Shown: piece after piece, positions 15,639 through 23,015 of the stretch
Position numbering within the stretch: position 1 is the stretch's first letter
Layout of the letters: each line of letters begins with the position of its first letter
Source: JAVKSL01 sp039583695
GTDB taxonomy: Bacteria > Actinomycetota > Acidimicrobiia > Acidimicrobiales > JAJPHD01
Direction of reading: 5' to 3'
Assembly: GCA_039583695.1 (NCBI GenBank)
Contig: JAVKSL010000029.1
Span: 1 to 31,804 of the forward strand
Length of the DNA stretch: 31,804 nucleotides
The notes under the pieces: model-generated
The model's database searches: none
Seen by the model: only the letters and a program-made list of their open reading frames with translations
Told to the model about the DNA's origin: nothing
Made by a program: the position numbers and the translations under genes

Positions 15639-16509
15639 CCTGCCGCTGTCGGTCTGGCCGACCGCCCAACGAAACGCCCGAGCCCAGCGCGCCGGGCGCT
15701 ACGTCGAGATCTCCGGGCACCACCCCGCCAAGATGCTCCCCGCCATCGCGGCTCGGGCGATCGCCACCTACACCAGGCCCGGCGACCTCGTCTGCGACCC
15801 GATGTGCGGCATCGGGTCCACCCTCGTCGAGGCCGTCCACCAAGGCCGCGACGCACTCGGCGTCGAGTACGAGCCCGAGTGGGCGGACCTGGCGCGGGCC
15901 AACCTCGCCTACGCCCGGGCCCAAGGGGCGACCGGCCACGGCGAGGTCGTCTGCGGCGACGCCCGCCACCTCGGAGGCGTCGTCGACCCCGCCGCCCGAG
16001 GCCTCGTCGCCCTGGTGCTCACCTCCCCGCCGTATGGGCCGTCGCTCCACGGCCAGGTCAGCGCCCGAGCCGGCCAGGGGATCACCAAGGCCCACAACCG
16101 GTACTCGACCGACCCGGCCAACCTCGCCCACGTCGGCCTCGACGGGCTCCTGGACGGCATGGCGGCCATCCTCGCCGGCTGCGCTCGGCTGCTGCGCCCC
16201 GACGGCTACGTGGCCATGACTGTCCGGCCGTGGTGGCGCAGCGGCCAGCTCGTCGACCTCCCGGGCGCACTCGTCCGTGTCGGCGAAGACGCCGGACTCG
16301 CCCTCTACGAGCGCAACGTCGCCCTCCTCGCAGGACTGCGCGACGACCGGCTCGTGCCGCGCACCTCGTTCTTCGCCCTCGAACAGGTCCGAAAGGCCCG
16401 GACGGCCGGCGTCCCCCGCCTCGTCACGGCCCACGAGGACTTCCTCGTGTTCCGGCCCTGTGCTGCCGCGGACGGCGAACGAGCCGGGGGCAGAAGAGGG
16501 GCTGCGTGA
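15628..16509 (+). CDS. Amino-group DNA methyltransferase (SPPY), second of a pair
   Basis: A 293-residue protein, ATG 15628, with an AAGGAGA ribosome binding site lying inside the end of the previous gene (11-bp overlap). Motif I is DPMCGIGST (from Asp57) and motif IV is TSPPYG (Ser133-Tyr136). The N-terminal SVWPTAQRNARAQRAGRY and HPAKMLPAIAARAI match the first methylase closely. The region after motif IV, which usually carries target recognition, differs between the two (here GQVSARAGQGITKAHNRYSTD), so they may have different targets or act as two halves of one activity. Overlap and similarity point to tandem duplication followed by divergence. Confidence 0.85.
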   Translation: MPADLPLSVWPTAQRNARAQRAGRYVEISGHHPAKMLPAIAARAIATYTRPGDLVCDPMCGIGSTLVEAVHQGRDALGVEYEPEWADLARANLAYARAQGATGHGEVVCGDARHLGGVVDPAARGLVALVLTSPPYGPSLHGQVSARAGQGITKAHNRYSTDPANLAHVGLDGLLDGMAAILAGCARLLRPDGYVAMTVRPWWRSGQLVDLPGALVRVGEDAGLALYERNVALLAGLRDDRLVPRTSFFALEQVRKARTAGVPRLVTAHEDFLVFRPCAAADGERAGGRRGAA

Positions 16510-16859
16510 CGCTCGACATGATCCATGAGGTAGGCCATGCCCGGCCGATTCCCGACTGCGGCTGGCATCGCCCGCAGGTCACGACCCACAATGGCCGTCC
16601 TCACCCGCCGGCCTATCGCAGCTCTGGCCACGCCGCCTGCTCGGAGTCGGAGGCCTTGACTTCTCCGGCCAAGGTGTGGCCTCCTCCAGTCGTCCGGCCC
16701 CGACGGCCGGGCTGCCGAGCCTTGCAAGCCGGGAGGAGCATCGAGCAGCCATGCGCAAGCGAACAACGACAGGCGCCGGAAGGCTGGTGGGAGTCGTTCA
16801 CCGCGCCGGCCACCACTGTCGCAGAGGTGCCCGTCGAAGCCCAGGAGAGCCGGCGGTGA
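16506..16859 (+). CDS. Possible small protein between methylase and excisionase
   Basis: A 117-codon frame starts at GTG 16506, overlapping the methylase stop (GTGA), with GAGGGG at about 16495-16500 as ribosome binding site. It ends in TGA 16857-16859, overlapping the next gene's GTG (again GTGA). These joints at both ends are the main reason to believe it. The product is Pro/Arg/Cys-rich (IPDCGWHRPQ, VWPPPVVRPRRPGCRAL) with a better-looking C-terminus (PEGWWESFTAPATTVAEVPVEAQ). No family is recognised, and third-position bias is modest. If it is not a gene, this is a ~350-bp gap with no other feature that I can see. Confidence 0.4.
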   Translation: MTLDMIHEVGHARPIPDCGWHRPQVTTHNGRPHPPAYRSSGHAACSESEALTSPAKVWPPPVVRPRRPGCRALQAGRSIEQPCASEQRQAPEGWWESFTAPATTVAEVPVEAQESRR

Positions 16860-17221
16860 GCGAACGGCTGGTGAGCCAGCAGCTTGCGGCCCGCCTTGCC
16901 GGGTGCAGCAAGGACACGATCGTCAGAGCCCGCCGAAGCGGCCGACTCCCCCACGCCCGTCTCCGCGACCACCGCTGGGCGATCCCGCTCGACGACCTCC
17001 TCGCCGCTGGCCTCTACCGCCCCACCGCCGGCGAACCGGCGACGTCCGTCGAGGAGGGAGGCGAGCAGACCACGGAGCCGCCGGAGCCGATCGCGGTCGA
17101 ACTCGCTCGCGCCCTCGCCCAGGTCGCCGCCCTCCAAGATCTCGTCGCCCGCCAAGACGAGCAGCTGGCCTTCCTTCGCCAGCTCAGCGTCGACACCATC
17201 GCGAAGCGAGAGAAGGCCTGA
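16856..17221 (+). CDS. Excisionase-like HTH protein with coiled coil
   Basis: A 121-residue protein, GTG 16856, behind AGGAGA (16842-16847). Residues ~3-52 (LVSQQLAARLAGCSKDTIVRARRSGRLPHARL, then HRWAIPLDDLLAAGLY) form a MerR/excisionase-type helix-turn-helix and wing. About residues 75-118 (IAVELARALAQVAALQDLVARQDEQLAFLRQL) are a coiled coil, probably for dimerisation. The stop overlaps the ATG of the large tyrosine recombinase by one base (TGATG), so the two are translationally coupled. That position fits a recombination directionality factor, although many such HTH-coiled-coil proteins next to integrases are untested. Confidence 0.7.
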   Translation: MSERLVSQQLAARLAGCSKDTIVRARRSGRLPHARLRDHRWAIPLDDLLAAGLYRPTAGEPATSVEEGGEQTTEPPEPIAVELARALAQVAALQDLVARQDEQLAFLRQLSVDTIAKREKA

Positions 17222-19722
17222 TGGCCCGGCCGCTCACCGGGGGCCTGCGCTTCACGCGGGGAAGGTGGTGGGCCAGCGTCCCCGACAAGACGGCCGCCTC
17301 CGGCCGTCACTACGAGGCGTTCCTGGCCGAGGACGACGCCCGAGCCTGGCTGACCCAAGCCGTCGCCACCGTGCATGCCAACTTGCCGCTGCCCGACGCG
17401 GAGCGGTTCCGTGCTCACAAACCGACGAGGCGACCCAAGCCCGCCCCGCCCCAGGCGGCCAAGATCCAGCCCGACATCGCATCGGTGGCGAACGCCTGGA
17501 TGAACGCCGCCTACGAAGACCTTCGCCGTGGTGGCCCCGACCGGGCCGAGCGGGTCCGGCGCATCATCGACGGCTACCTCGTGCCGTGGTTCGCTCCCCG
17601 TACCGCCACCGTCGCCGACGTCACCTACTACATGGCCCACGACTGGCTGCTCCACCTGGTCGGCCGCGACCATGACACCACGACCCGGTCCGCACCGAGC
17701 ACGCCCACCTCTTCGGCTGGAAGCGCCGCCGACTCCGGCGGGACCAAAGAGCTGACCCTGGCCGAGGTAGCCCGACTGTCGGGGATGAGCCTGGCGACCG
17801 TGCGTCGCCGCTGGCGCTACGGCGAGCTGCCCGGCGCCTATCGCGAACCGAAAGGCCACGTGCGGGTCCCTACGTCCGCTCTCGACGCGGTACGGAACAA
17901 GCGCCACACGCCGACCGGCCTCTCCCAGCGGTACGTGGCCGACGCCCTATGGGTGCTGCGCCGGGTGCTCGGCTTCGCCCGGGCCAACGGCCTCGCCCCG
18001 GCCGGTTTCGACCCCACCGAAAGCCTTGACGCCCCGACCCCCGACCGGGCCGCCGCCCGCACCCGCCGCCCGACCCGCCAGCCCCGACCGCTCACCCTGC
18101 CCGAGTGCGCACGCATCGCCGCCCACCTCCAACCGGTCCACCAGATCGCGTTCTGGTTGCAGCGGATCATGGGCCTGCGCATCTCCGAGGCCTTCGGCGT
18201 GCTCCTCGGCGACGTGATCGAACTGGGCGACACCGCCCTGCTCGCCGCCCAAGGCCAAGGCGGGCGCACCTTCAACGTCCGAGACGACCACGGCACCCTC
18301 GTCGCCGTCCCCTACAAGCAGACGATGAAGACCGCGGCCGGCTCCCGCATGCTCGTCGTGCCGACAAAGATGCTGGAGCTGATCCACCTCAGTATCGACG
18401 CCTTCCACGCCGACCCGGTCACCGGCCACATCGACCCTGCCGACCGGCTCGTGCCCGGCATCCATCAGGCCAACCGGTCCGGTCAGCAGGGCTACTGCCA
18501 CGCCTTCGAGGACGCCGCCATCGCTGAAAGGCTTTCCACCGCCGACCTCGGCTTCAGGGTCTCCTCCCACCTGCTTCGCAAGAGCCTGGCTACGGACCTG
18601 GCCTGGCAAGAAGGGATCGAGGATGCGGTTCGTCGCCGGTTCATGGGCCATCGGGCCGGCGACGACGTCTTCGGTCGCATCTACACCCTCGACCACCCCG
18701 AGATCGCCCCGCTGGTCAAGGTGGCGGCCATCCTCGACGACAAGATCACCGCCAGCATCGGCACCCTGCTCACCCCCACCACCCGCCACCCTCACTGGGG
18801 CAAACACAACCCGCTGCGAGACCGCGCCGAGCACATCACCGCCACCTTGACCAACGCCGGGTGGCTGGTCGACCCCGGCAGCCCCGACGACCCCCTCTGT
18901 GACGCCGAACGGGTCGCGGCCGAACTCGACATCCACCCCAACACGGCACGGCGGTGGATGGCCGATGGGACGCTGGCGGCCATCGTCGCCCCCGACGCCC
19001 AAGGCGTTCCCCGCCGATACAGCCGCCTCCGCGCCGTGTGGGCCCAGCGGGATCGGCTCGCCCAGCGCATCTTGCTGCCCGACCTGGCTGAGCAGCTCGG
19101 CGTCCGCTACCACGAGATCTACAACACGGTCCGCCGTCTCGGACTCGCCATGGAGCAGCATCCCGCCACCCGCATGTACGAGGTCACCCCCGAGGCCGCG
19201 GACACTGTGCGGTCCGAGTTCGAACGGGTCCGGGCCCTCCATCGCCGGTCCATGAAGCTCCCCGCCGCCGCCGTCCAGCTCCACCTGGCGGCCAGCACCG
19301 CGCGACTCCTGGCCCAGCGAGGCGACCTCGAGGTCGACCCCGAGACCGACAGCAGCGGCACCCGCTTCGTCACCCGCACCTCGGTCAAGGCGTACTGGAT
19401 CGCCCACAACGAGGCCAAGCGCCGCCCCGCCCAACCGGTCGCCGCCGTACCGCTAGCCGAGGTCGCCCGATTCACCGGGGAGACCCCGAGAATTCTGATG
19501 GACCTCGTCCGAGCCGGCGTCCTCGACCAGGTCCCCGGCCGACGCGCCGCCCAGCTCACCGCCACCAGCCTGCGAGCCTGGATGGCCGGACGCGACCGCG
19601 ACGGCACCAACAGCCCGACCGGCACCGACCCGCCGCCGGTCACCCCGCTCCGAACCGTCCCCTCCGTCGGCACCGTCGAACCGGAGCTGGCCCGTCAGGC
19701 CAGCGGGGACCGACGGTCATGA
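17221..19722 (+). CDS. Giant tyrosine recombinase (integrase) with built-in HTH modules
   Basis: An 833-residue protein, ATG 17221, overlapping the excisionase-like stop. Typical phage-type integrases are about 350-450 residues. An N-terminal arm-binding-like region (GGLRFTRGRWWASVPDKT) and a SAM-like core-binding part are interrupted near residues 175-220 by an inserted HTH (LTLAEVARLSGMSLATVRRRWRYGEL). The catalytic core is complete: Arg320 (GLRISEA), a Lys at about 366 or 370, His450 and Arg453 (HLLRKS), His477 (FMGHRAG) and Tyr488 (GRIYTLDH). After it come ~300 more residues with further HTH-like units (CDAERVAAELDIHPNTARRWMADG; LPDLAEQLGVRYHEIYNTVRRLG; VPLAEVARFTGETPRILMDLVRAG). It probably integrates and excises the element and may read its own sites through several DNA-binding modules. 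Confidence 0.88.
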   Translation: MARPLTGGLRFTRGRWWASVPDKTAASGRHYEAFLAEDDARAWLTQAVATVHANLPLPDAERFRAHKPTRRPKPAPPQAAKIQPDIASVANAWMNAAYEDLRRGGPDRAERVRRIIDGYLVPWFAPRTATVADVTYYMAHDWLLHLVGRDHDTTTRSAPSTPTSSAGSAADSGGTKELTLAEVARLSGMSLATVRRRWRYGELPGAYREPKGHVRVPTSALDAVRNKRHTPTGLSQRYVADALWVLRRVLGFARANGLAPAGFDPTESLDAPTPDRAAARTRRPTRQPRPLTLPECARIAAHLQPVHQIAFWLQRIMGLRISEAFGVLLGDVIELGDTALLAAQGQGGRTFNVRDDHGTLVAVPYKQTMKTAAGSRMLVVPTKMLELIHLSIDAFHADPVTGHIDPADRLVPGIHQANRSGQQGYCHAFEDAAIAERLSTADLGFRVSSHLLRKSLATDLAWQEGIEDAVRRRFMGHRAGDDVFGRIYTLDHPEIAPLVKVAAILDDKITASIGTLLTPTTRHPHWGKHNPLRDRAEHITATLTNAGWLVDPGSPDDPLCDAERVAAELDIHPNTARRWMADGTLAAIVAPDAQGVPRRYSRLRAVWAQRDRLAQRILLPDLAEQLGVRYHEIYNTVRRLGLAMEQHPATRMYEVTPEAADTVRSEFERVRALHRRSMKLPAAAVQLHLAASTARLLAQRGDLEVDPETDSSGTRFVTRTSVKAYWIAHNEAKRRPAQPVAAVPLAEVARFTGETPRILMDLVRAGVLDQVPGRRAAQLTATSLRAWMAGRDRDGTNSPTGTDPPPVTPLRTVPSVGTVEPELARQASGDRRS

Positions 19723-19946
19723 CCCGCAGGCTCCGCACCGCGGCGCCCGCTCCGGACCCCGGGGCGCCGAGCGCCGAGCGCCGAGCGCCGAGCATGGCAA
19801 GGACAGCCCTCGTTGAACAACCCGAGCGGGCCCCGCTGACTCGCCGCGGCCCACGGCAATCCGCCGGACCGGAGCGGGCCCTGACTTCTCCCTGGTCATG
19901 ACCGTTTGACGAGCCTTTGCTCCACGGCGCGCCGAAGGCACCGCAT
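19723..19946. other. Intergenic region after the integrase
   Basis: No convincing gene is seen. It contains the 7-bp tandem repeat below, a short hairpin AGCGG-GCC-CCGCT (19825-19837) that may end integrase transcription, and two copies of GAGCGGGCCC followed shortly by TGACT (from 19824 and from about 19872). A TTGACG (19906-19911) has no -10 box at a normal distance. An attachment site could lie here, next to the integrase, but no tRNA end or repeat partner is visible. Confidence 0.4.
19764..19791 (+). repeat. Four tandem copies of a 7-bp unit
   Basis: GCGCCGA is repeated four times without interruption, just 41 bp after the integrase stop. Seven is not a multiple of three, which argues against coding sequence here. 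Confidence 0.85.
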
Positions 19947-19947
19947 C

Positions 19948-19953
19948 TAGCAT
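19948..19953 (+). promoter_or_regulatory. -10 box of a leaderless-type promoter for the defence operon
   Basis: TAGCAT, inside the 9-mer CTAGCATCT (19947-19955), stands exactly 7 bases before ATG 19961. The same 9-mer and distance precede the gene at 1636. No good -35 is seen at 16-18 bp upstream. If active, transcription begins at or next to ATG 19961. Confidence 0.45.
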
Positions 19954-19960
19954 CTGCTCC

Positions 19961-20005
19961 ATGGGAGACACGATCAGCACGCTGCCGGGCCGGTCGGCAT
20001 GCTGA
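19961..20005 (+). CDS. 14-codon leader ORF, or the displaced true start of the 685-aa protein
   Basis: ATG 19961 opens a 14-residue frame (MGDTISTLPGRSAC) that stops at 20003-20005, overlapping the ATG (19999) of the next gene. It is placed like a leaderless start. Two readings are possible: a leader peptide coupled to the operon, or the real N-terminus of the following protein, cut off by one missing base near 19990-20000. One added base would fuse the frames to give ...TLPGRSA-LIGEWNETLL. Confidence 0.4.
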   Translation: MGDTISTLPGRSAC

Positions 20006-22056
20006 TCGGGGAGTGGAATGAGACGCTGCTGACCTGGTTCTTCTCCCGTCGACCCCTTGAGCGCGTCTATCTGCGAATTGACGATGGCGAGCTGGACAGG
20101 CTCAACGCTGAGCAGGGCCTGGGGCTCGACAGCCCTGCTGACGACCTGATCGCGGCCATCCGAGAGGAGGTGCAGGGCGCCCCGTCTCTGCGCTGGCTGC
20201 GTCGGCAGGGCGATGAGTGGCGTTCACGGTCCGACCCTGACGAGGCGCCCCCTTGGCTGGCCGTGCTCGCCCTGTCTGTGCTGGTCGTTGCCCGGGAGAC
20301 TGAGCGAGGAAGCCTTGCCTTCTACCCACCGTTCTCCGAGGCGTTGGGTCTCAGCACCGTTCTCACGCAAGTCGACTACGAGGAGTCGCTCTACAAGTGG
20401 TGGGTCGACCTTGCCAAGTGGCTGACCCATGTCAACGAGGGGAAGCGGGGCCTGCCCTCATGGCGACGCATCCCCCACGCCGGTCCCCGGTGCGTTATCG
20501 GCCATCCCTACACCCAGGTCCTTCTGCGGCGGGAGGACTCCAGGGACATCGACGCCTTCCTCCGATCGCTTGGCCAGGTCGGACCCGGCGATCTGGAGGT
20601 CACCGACCCAGCGACGGCAGGCGCCGACCTCCTGAGACGTCTCCGGCAGTGGGCGGCACAGAGAAGGGTGTCCGGTCGATTGTGGGAGATCCTCCATGGG
20701 ACCCGAAGGGAGGCGAGCGACAGCCTCCAATACATGCTGCTCGATCGTCTGCTCGACGAGGTCGATTCCACCGGCGCTCGTGGCCTGGAGCGCGAGGCAC
20801 GCCTCGCCGTCACCCTCGACGACTGGGCGGACCGCCGATTGCGGTTCTCCGCCATCGCGCCGGTCTCGGTGGGGTTGTGGGAGTCCCAAACCCTTGAGGT
20901 TGACGGGCAGATGGTTGGCCCGCTCGAGGAGGGCGAGCCCTATCCGACGCCGATCCCAGTCGATGCGACAGCTCTCGACAATGGCGTCAGCGTCGTCGCG
21001 GGCAGCGACGTCACCCTTGTCTATCGACCGAGCGACGTCGTCGCCCTCGCGGCCCGGGACTGGTCGATGTGGTGCTCGGTAGACGATGCCGAGGCGGGCG
21101 AGACCGTGTATCTCCTCGTCGCCGACACTGCCGCCGCTCGCTTGCGCCGACTGCTGGACAGCTTCGGGCTCGCGTCGATCGACGGTGTGCCGGAAGGCTG
21201 GAAGCTGTACGGTCCGAGCCCTCTCGCGTCGGGCGACAACCTGGACGCGCTCGGACTGCCGATCCGCAAGGCCTGGCAGGCCGTCCCACGACTCGTCGGC
21301 GGATTGGAGGTCGCACGTCGGAGCTATCTCGTTGGCGGGCCGCCAGCGGTCATCGTGCCGAGCGACGACATCGAGATGCCCCTGCGCCTGGACGGCGACC
21401 CTCTCGATGCCGCCCTCGGGGATGCCTCGACCCTCGATCTGACGAGCCTGAATCTCGGGAGGGGTCACCATCAGATCGATGTGGGGCCTTACCGATTGAC
21501 CTTCGAGCTGCACACCTTCGACGAGCTTCCAATCGTTGCAGAGACGGTTGGCAGAACCAGGCTCGGAGCCTTCGCACCCGTCGACGGGGGCGATGGTGAG
21601 CCCGTGTTCATTGGCGCAGCTCGCCGACCGAAAGCGGCTTACGATCCCGTGGTGCTGGCGCCGATCGGCGCCCGCATGGTGGCCCTCGGCCTGCCCGGCC
21701 ACGCGGCCGAGTGCTCTGCGCACATGGGGGCATGGGCGGTGGATGCCGGCCTGCCCCAGCTCGTGTTTGAGCCAGCGCAAGGCTCCTCGTACTCGGGCGG
21801 TCGCCGTCCCGTCCATCCGATCCGCTGGATGGCGGTGCGAGAGCACCCAGCCTCCGCCTGGTCGGTGACCCAGGTCCAGCGGGCGACCGAGCCGGGGCAA
21901 GAGGCAGAAGAGACAGCCGCCTCATCTCTCGCCCGCGACGTCGTCTCCGAGATCGGCACCGCGCCAACGGTCTTGCGGGACGGACGTCCCGACGACTCCG
22001 TCGGAGCGGGCCAAGGGTGGGCCGAGTACGCGCGATCGGTCAAGGCGGCGCCATGA
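19999..22056 (+). CDS. Defence-operon protein 1, 685 aa (Druantia-accessory-like candidate)
   Basis: I do not recognise a named domain. The product starts at ATG 19999, with no good ribosome binding site, or 13 codons further upstream if the leader frame belongs to it. The N-terminal ~230 residues look like one folded domain (NETLLTWFFSRRPLERVYLRIDDGEL, WLAVLALSVLVVARE, LWWVDLAKWLTH-like helix, CVIGHPYTQVLLRREDSRDIDAFL). The C-terminal ~400 residues are strand-rich (VEVDGQMVGPLEEGEPYP, VVAGSDVTLVYRPSDVVAL, GPYRLTFELHTFDELP) and suggest beta-sandwich folds. No membrane helix, nuclease or ATP motif is seen. It ends in an ATGA overlap with the next gene, so it is the head of the six-gene operon. 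Its place beside the helicase suggests a recognition or scaffold subunit; that is inference. Confidence 0.6.
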   Translation: MLIGEWNETLLTWFFSRRPLERVYLRIDDGELDRLNAEQGLGLDSPADDLIAAIREEVQGAPSLRWLRRQGDEWRSRSDPDEAPPWLAVLALSVLVVARETERGSLAFYPPFSEALGLSTVLTQVDYEESLYKWWVDLAKWLTHVNEGKRGLPSWRRIPHAGPRCVIGHPYTQVLLRREDSRDIDAFLRSLGQVGPGDLEVTDPATAGADLLRRLRQWAAQRRVSGRLWEILHGTRREASDSLQYMLLDRLLDEVDSTGARGLEREARLAVTLDDWADRRLRFSAIAPVSVGLWESQTLEVDGQMVGPLEEGEPYPTPIPVDATALDNGVSVVAGSDVTLVYRPSDVVALAARDWSMWCSVDDAEAGETVYLLVADTAAARLRRLLDSFGLASIDGVPEGWKLYGPSPLASGDNLDALGLPIRKAWQAVPRLVGGLEVARRSYLVGGPPAVIVPSDDIEMPLRLDGDPLDAALGDASTLDLTSLNLGRGHHQIDVGPYRLTFELHTFDELPIVAETVGRTRLGAFAPVDGGDGEPVFIGAARRPKAAYDPVVLAPIGARMVALGLPGHAAECSAHMGAWAVDAGLPQLVFEPAQGSSYSGGRRPVHPIRWMAVREHPASAWSVTQVQRATEPGQEAEETAASSLARDVVSEIGTAPTVLRDGRPDDSVGAGQGWAEYARSVKAAP

Positions 22057-23015
22057 TTGCGACCGAGGGAGCGGATCTGATCCTTGAGTGGTGCAGCCTC
22101 AAGGGCGTCGGCAGCCGCCACAGCTTCGAAGCGGCCTGCCGCTCCGTGCTCGGCCCGCTGGCCCGCCCCTCGCGGCTGCTTCACGAGCTGGAGCTGTCCG
22201 GTCACATCGAGGTCGACTGGGTCCACAGCGGACGCTGGTGGATCGCCCCACCAGTGCTCGGCTTCGTGGAGGGCGCCGGTGGCAACGCGGTCCTGCTCGG
22301 CGCTCGAAGCCCAAAGACGATGTCGCTGCTCGTTCGCCTGCAGGAGGTTGGAGACATCCGAGCGCTGACGCTGGTGCCGCAGGGACCAGCGTCGCCCACC
22401 GCAGTGTTCGTTGGTGTGTCCTCCATAGCAGCGCTCACCGCGGCCGGCCGCGCTATCGGCGCAGAGCCGAAGACCACGGTCAGGCTTGAGTACAAGGACG
22501 CGCTGGTCCCGCTTGAGACTGCCGTGGCGGCAGGGACGGGCGAGTACACGTCCTCGGGCATCCAGGCCAAGCGGCTGAACGTGGCGACGCTTCGGTTCGA
22601 GCCGTGCGAGGTTCGCTTCGGCAATTGGATGCCGGGCTGCTACGAGCAGATGTCCTACGGCCTGCGCAGGTACCTCTACGTCGATGACCAAGGTGGGCTC
22701 CACAACGTCGACCGCTGGATCGCGGTGCACGCAGAGATCAACCGCGCCAAGGGTTCAGCCATCGGCGTTCCGAACCCGCTCTCGTGGTCGCTGGAGAGCC
22801 AAAGCCTCTTCTGCGACGCCCGAGCGCAGCTGCCCACCATGTGGGCGAGGGCGGCGGTGATGTGCACGGGGCTCCTGCCGATCCGCCACGTCGACCGGGC
22901 CGACGGCCACTATGTGGATGAGTATCGAGGCGTGCTCGGCACCACCTACAACCGAATCCGGCTGACGCTCGGCTACGAGACCCAGCGCGCACCGACGACC
23001 GAGAAGGTGAGCTGA
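22053..23015 (+). CDS. Defence-operon protein 2, 320 aa
   Basis: Starts at ATG 22053 (ATGA overlap with the previous stop; AAGGCGG upstream) and ends in a TGATG overlap with the helicase start. No known domain is recognised. The N-terminal ~60 residues (LILEWCSLKGVGSRHSFEAACRSVLG, then LLHELELSGHIEVDWVHSGRWWIAPPVLGFV) look like a winged-helix unit. The rest mixes strands and helices (LTLVPQGPASPTAVFVGVSSIAALTAAGRAIG, NRIRLTLGY at the end), with conserved-looking aromatic residues (RRYLYVDDQGGLHNVDRW). There are no catalytic motifs or membrane helices. The tight coupling on both sides implies it is a partner of the helicase and protein 1. Confidence 0.6.
   Translation: MIATEGADLILEWCSLKGVGSRHSFEAACRSVLGPLARPSRLLHELELSGHIEVDWVHSGRWWIAPPVLGFVEGAGGNAVLLGARSPKTMSLLVRLQEVGDIRALTLVPQGPASPTAVFVGVSSIAALTAAGRAIGAEPKTTVRLEYKDALVPLETAVAAGTGEYTSSGIQAKRLNVATLRFEPCEVRFGNWMPGCYEQMSYGLRRYLYVDDQGGLHNVDRWIAVHAEINRAKGSAIGVPNPLSWSLESQSLFCDARAQLPTMWARAAVMCTGLLPIRHVDRADGHYVDEYRGVLGTTYNRIRLTLGYETQRAPTTEKVS

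Noticed and set aside
19719..19901. 60-codon ORF overlapping the integrase stop
   Set aside because: It starts on an ATGA overlap but encodes low-complexity Ala/Pro/Arg sequence across a 7-bp tandem repeat; probably not a gene.
19723..19960. tRNA gene or attachment site beside the integrase
   Set aside because: I could not find a tRNA 3' end or a matching direct repeat elsewhere in the window.
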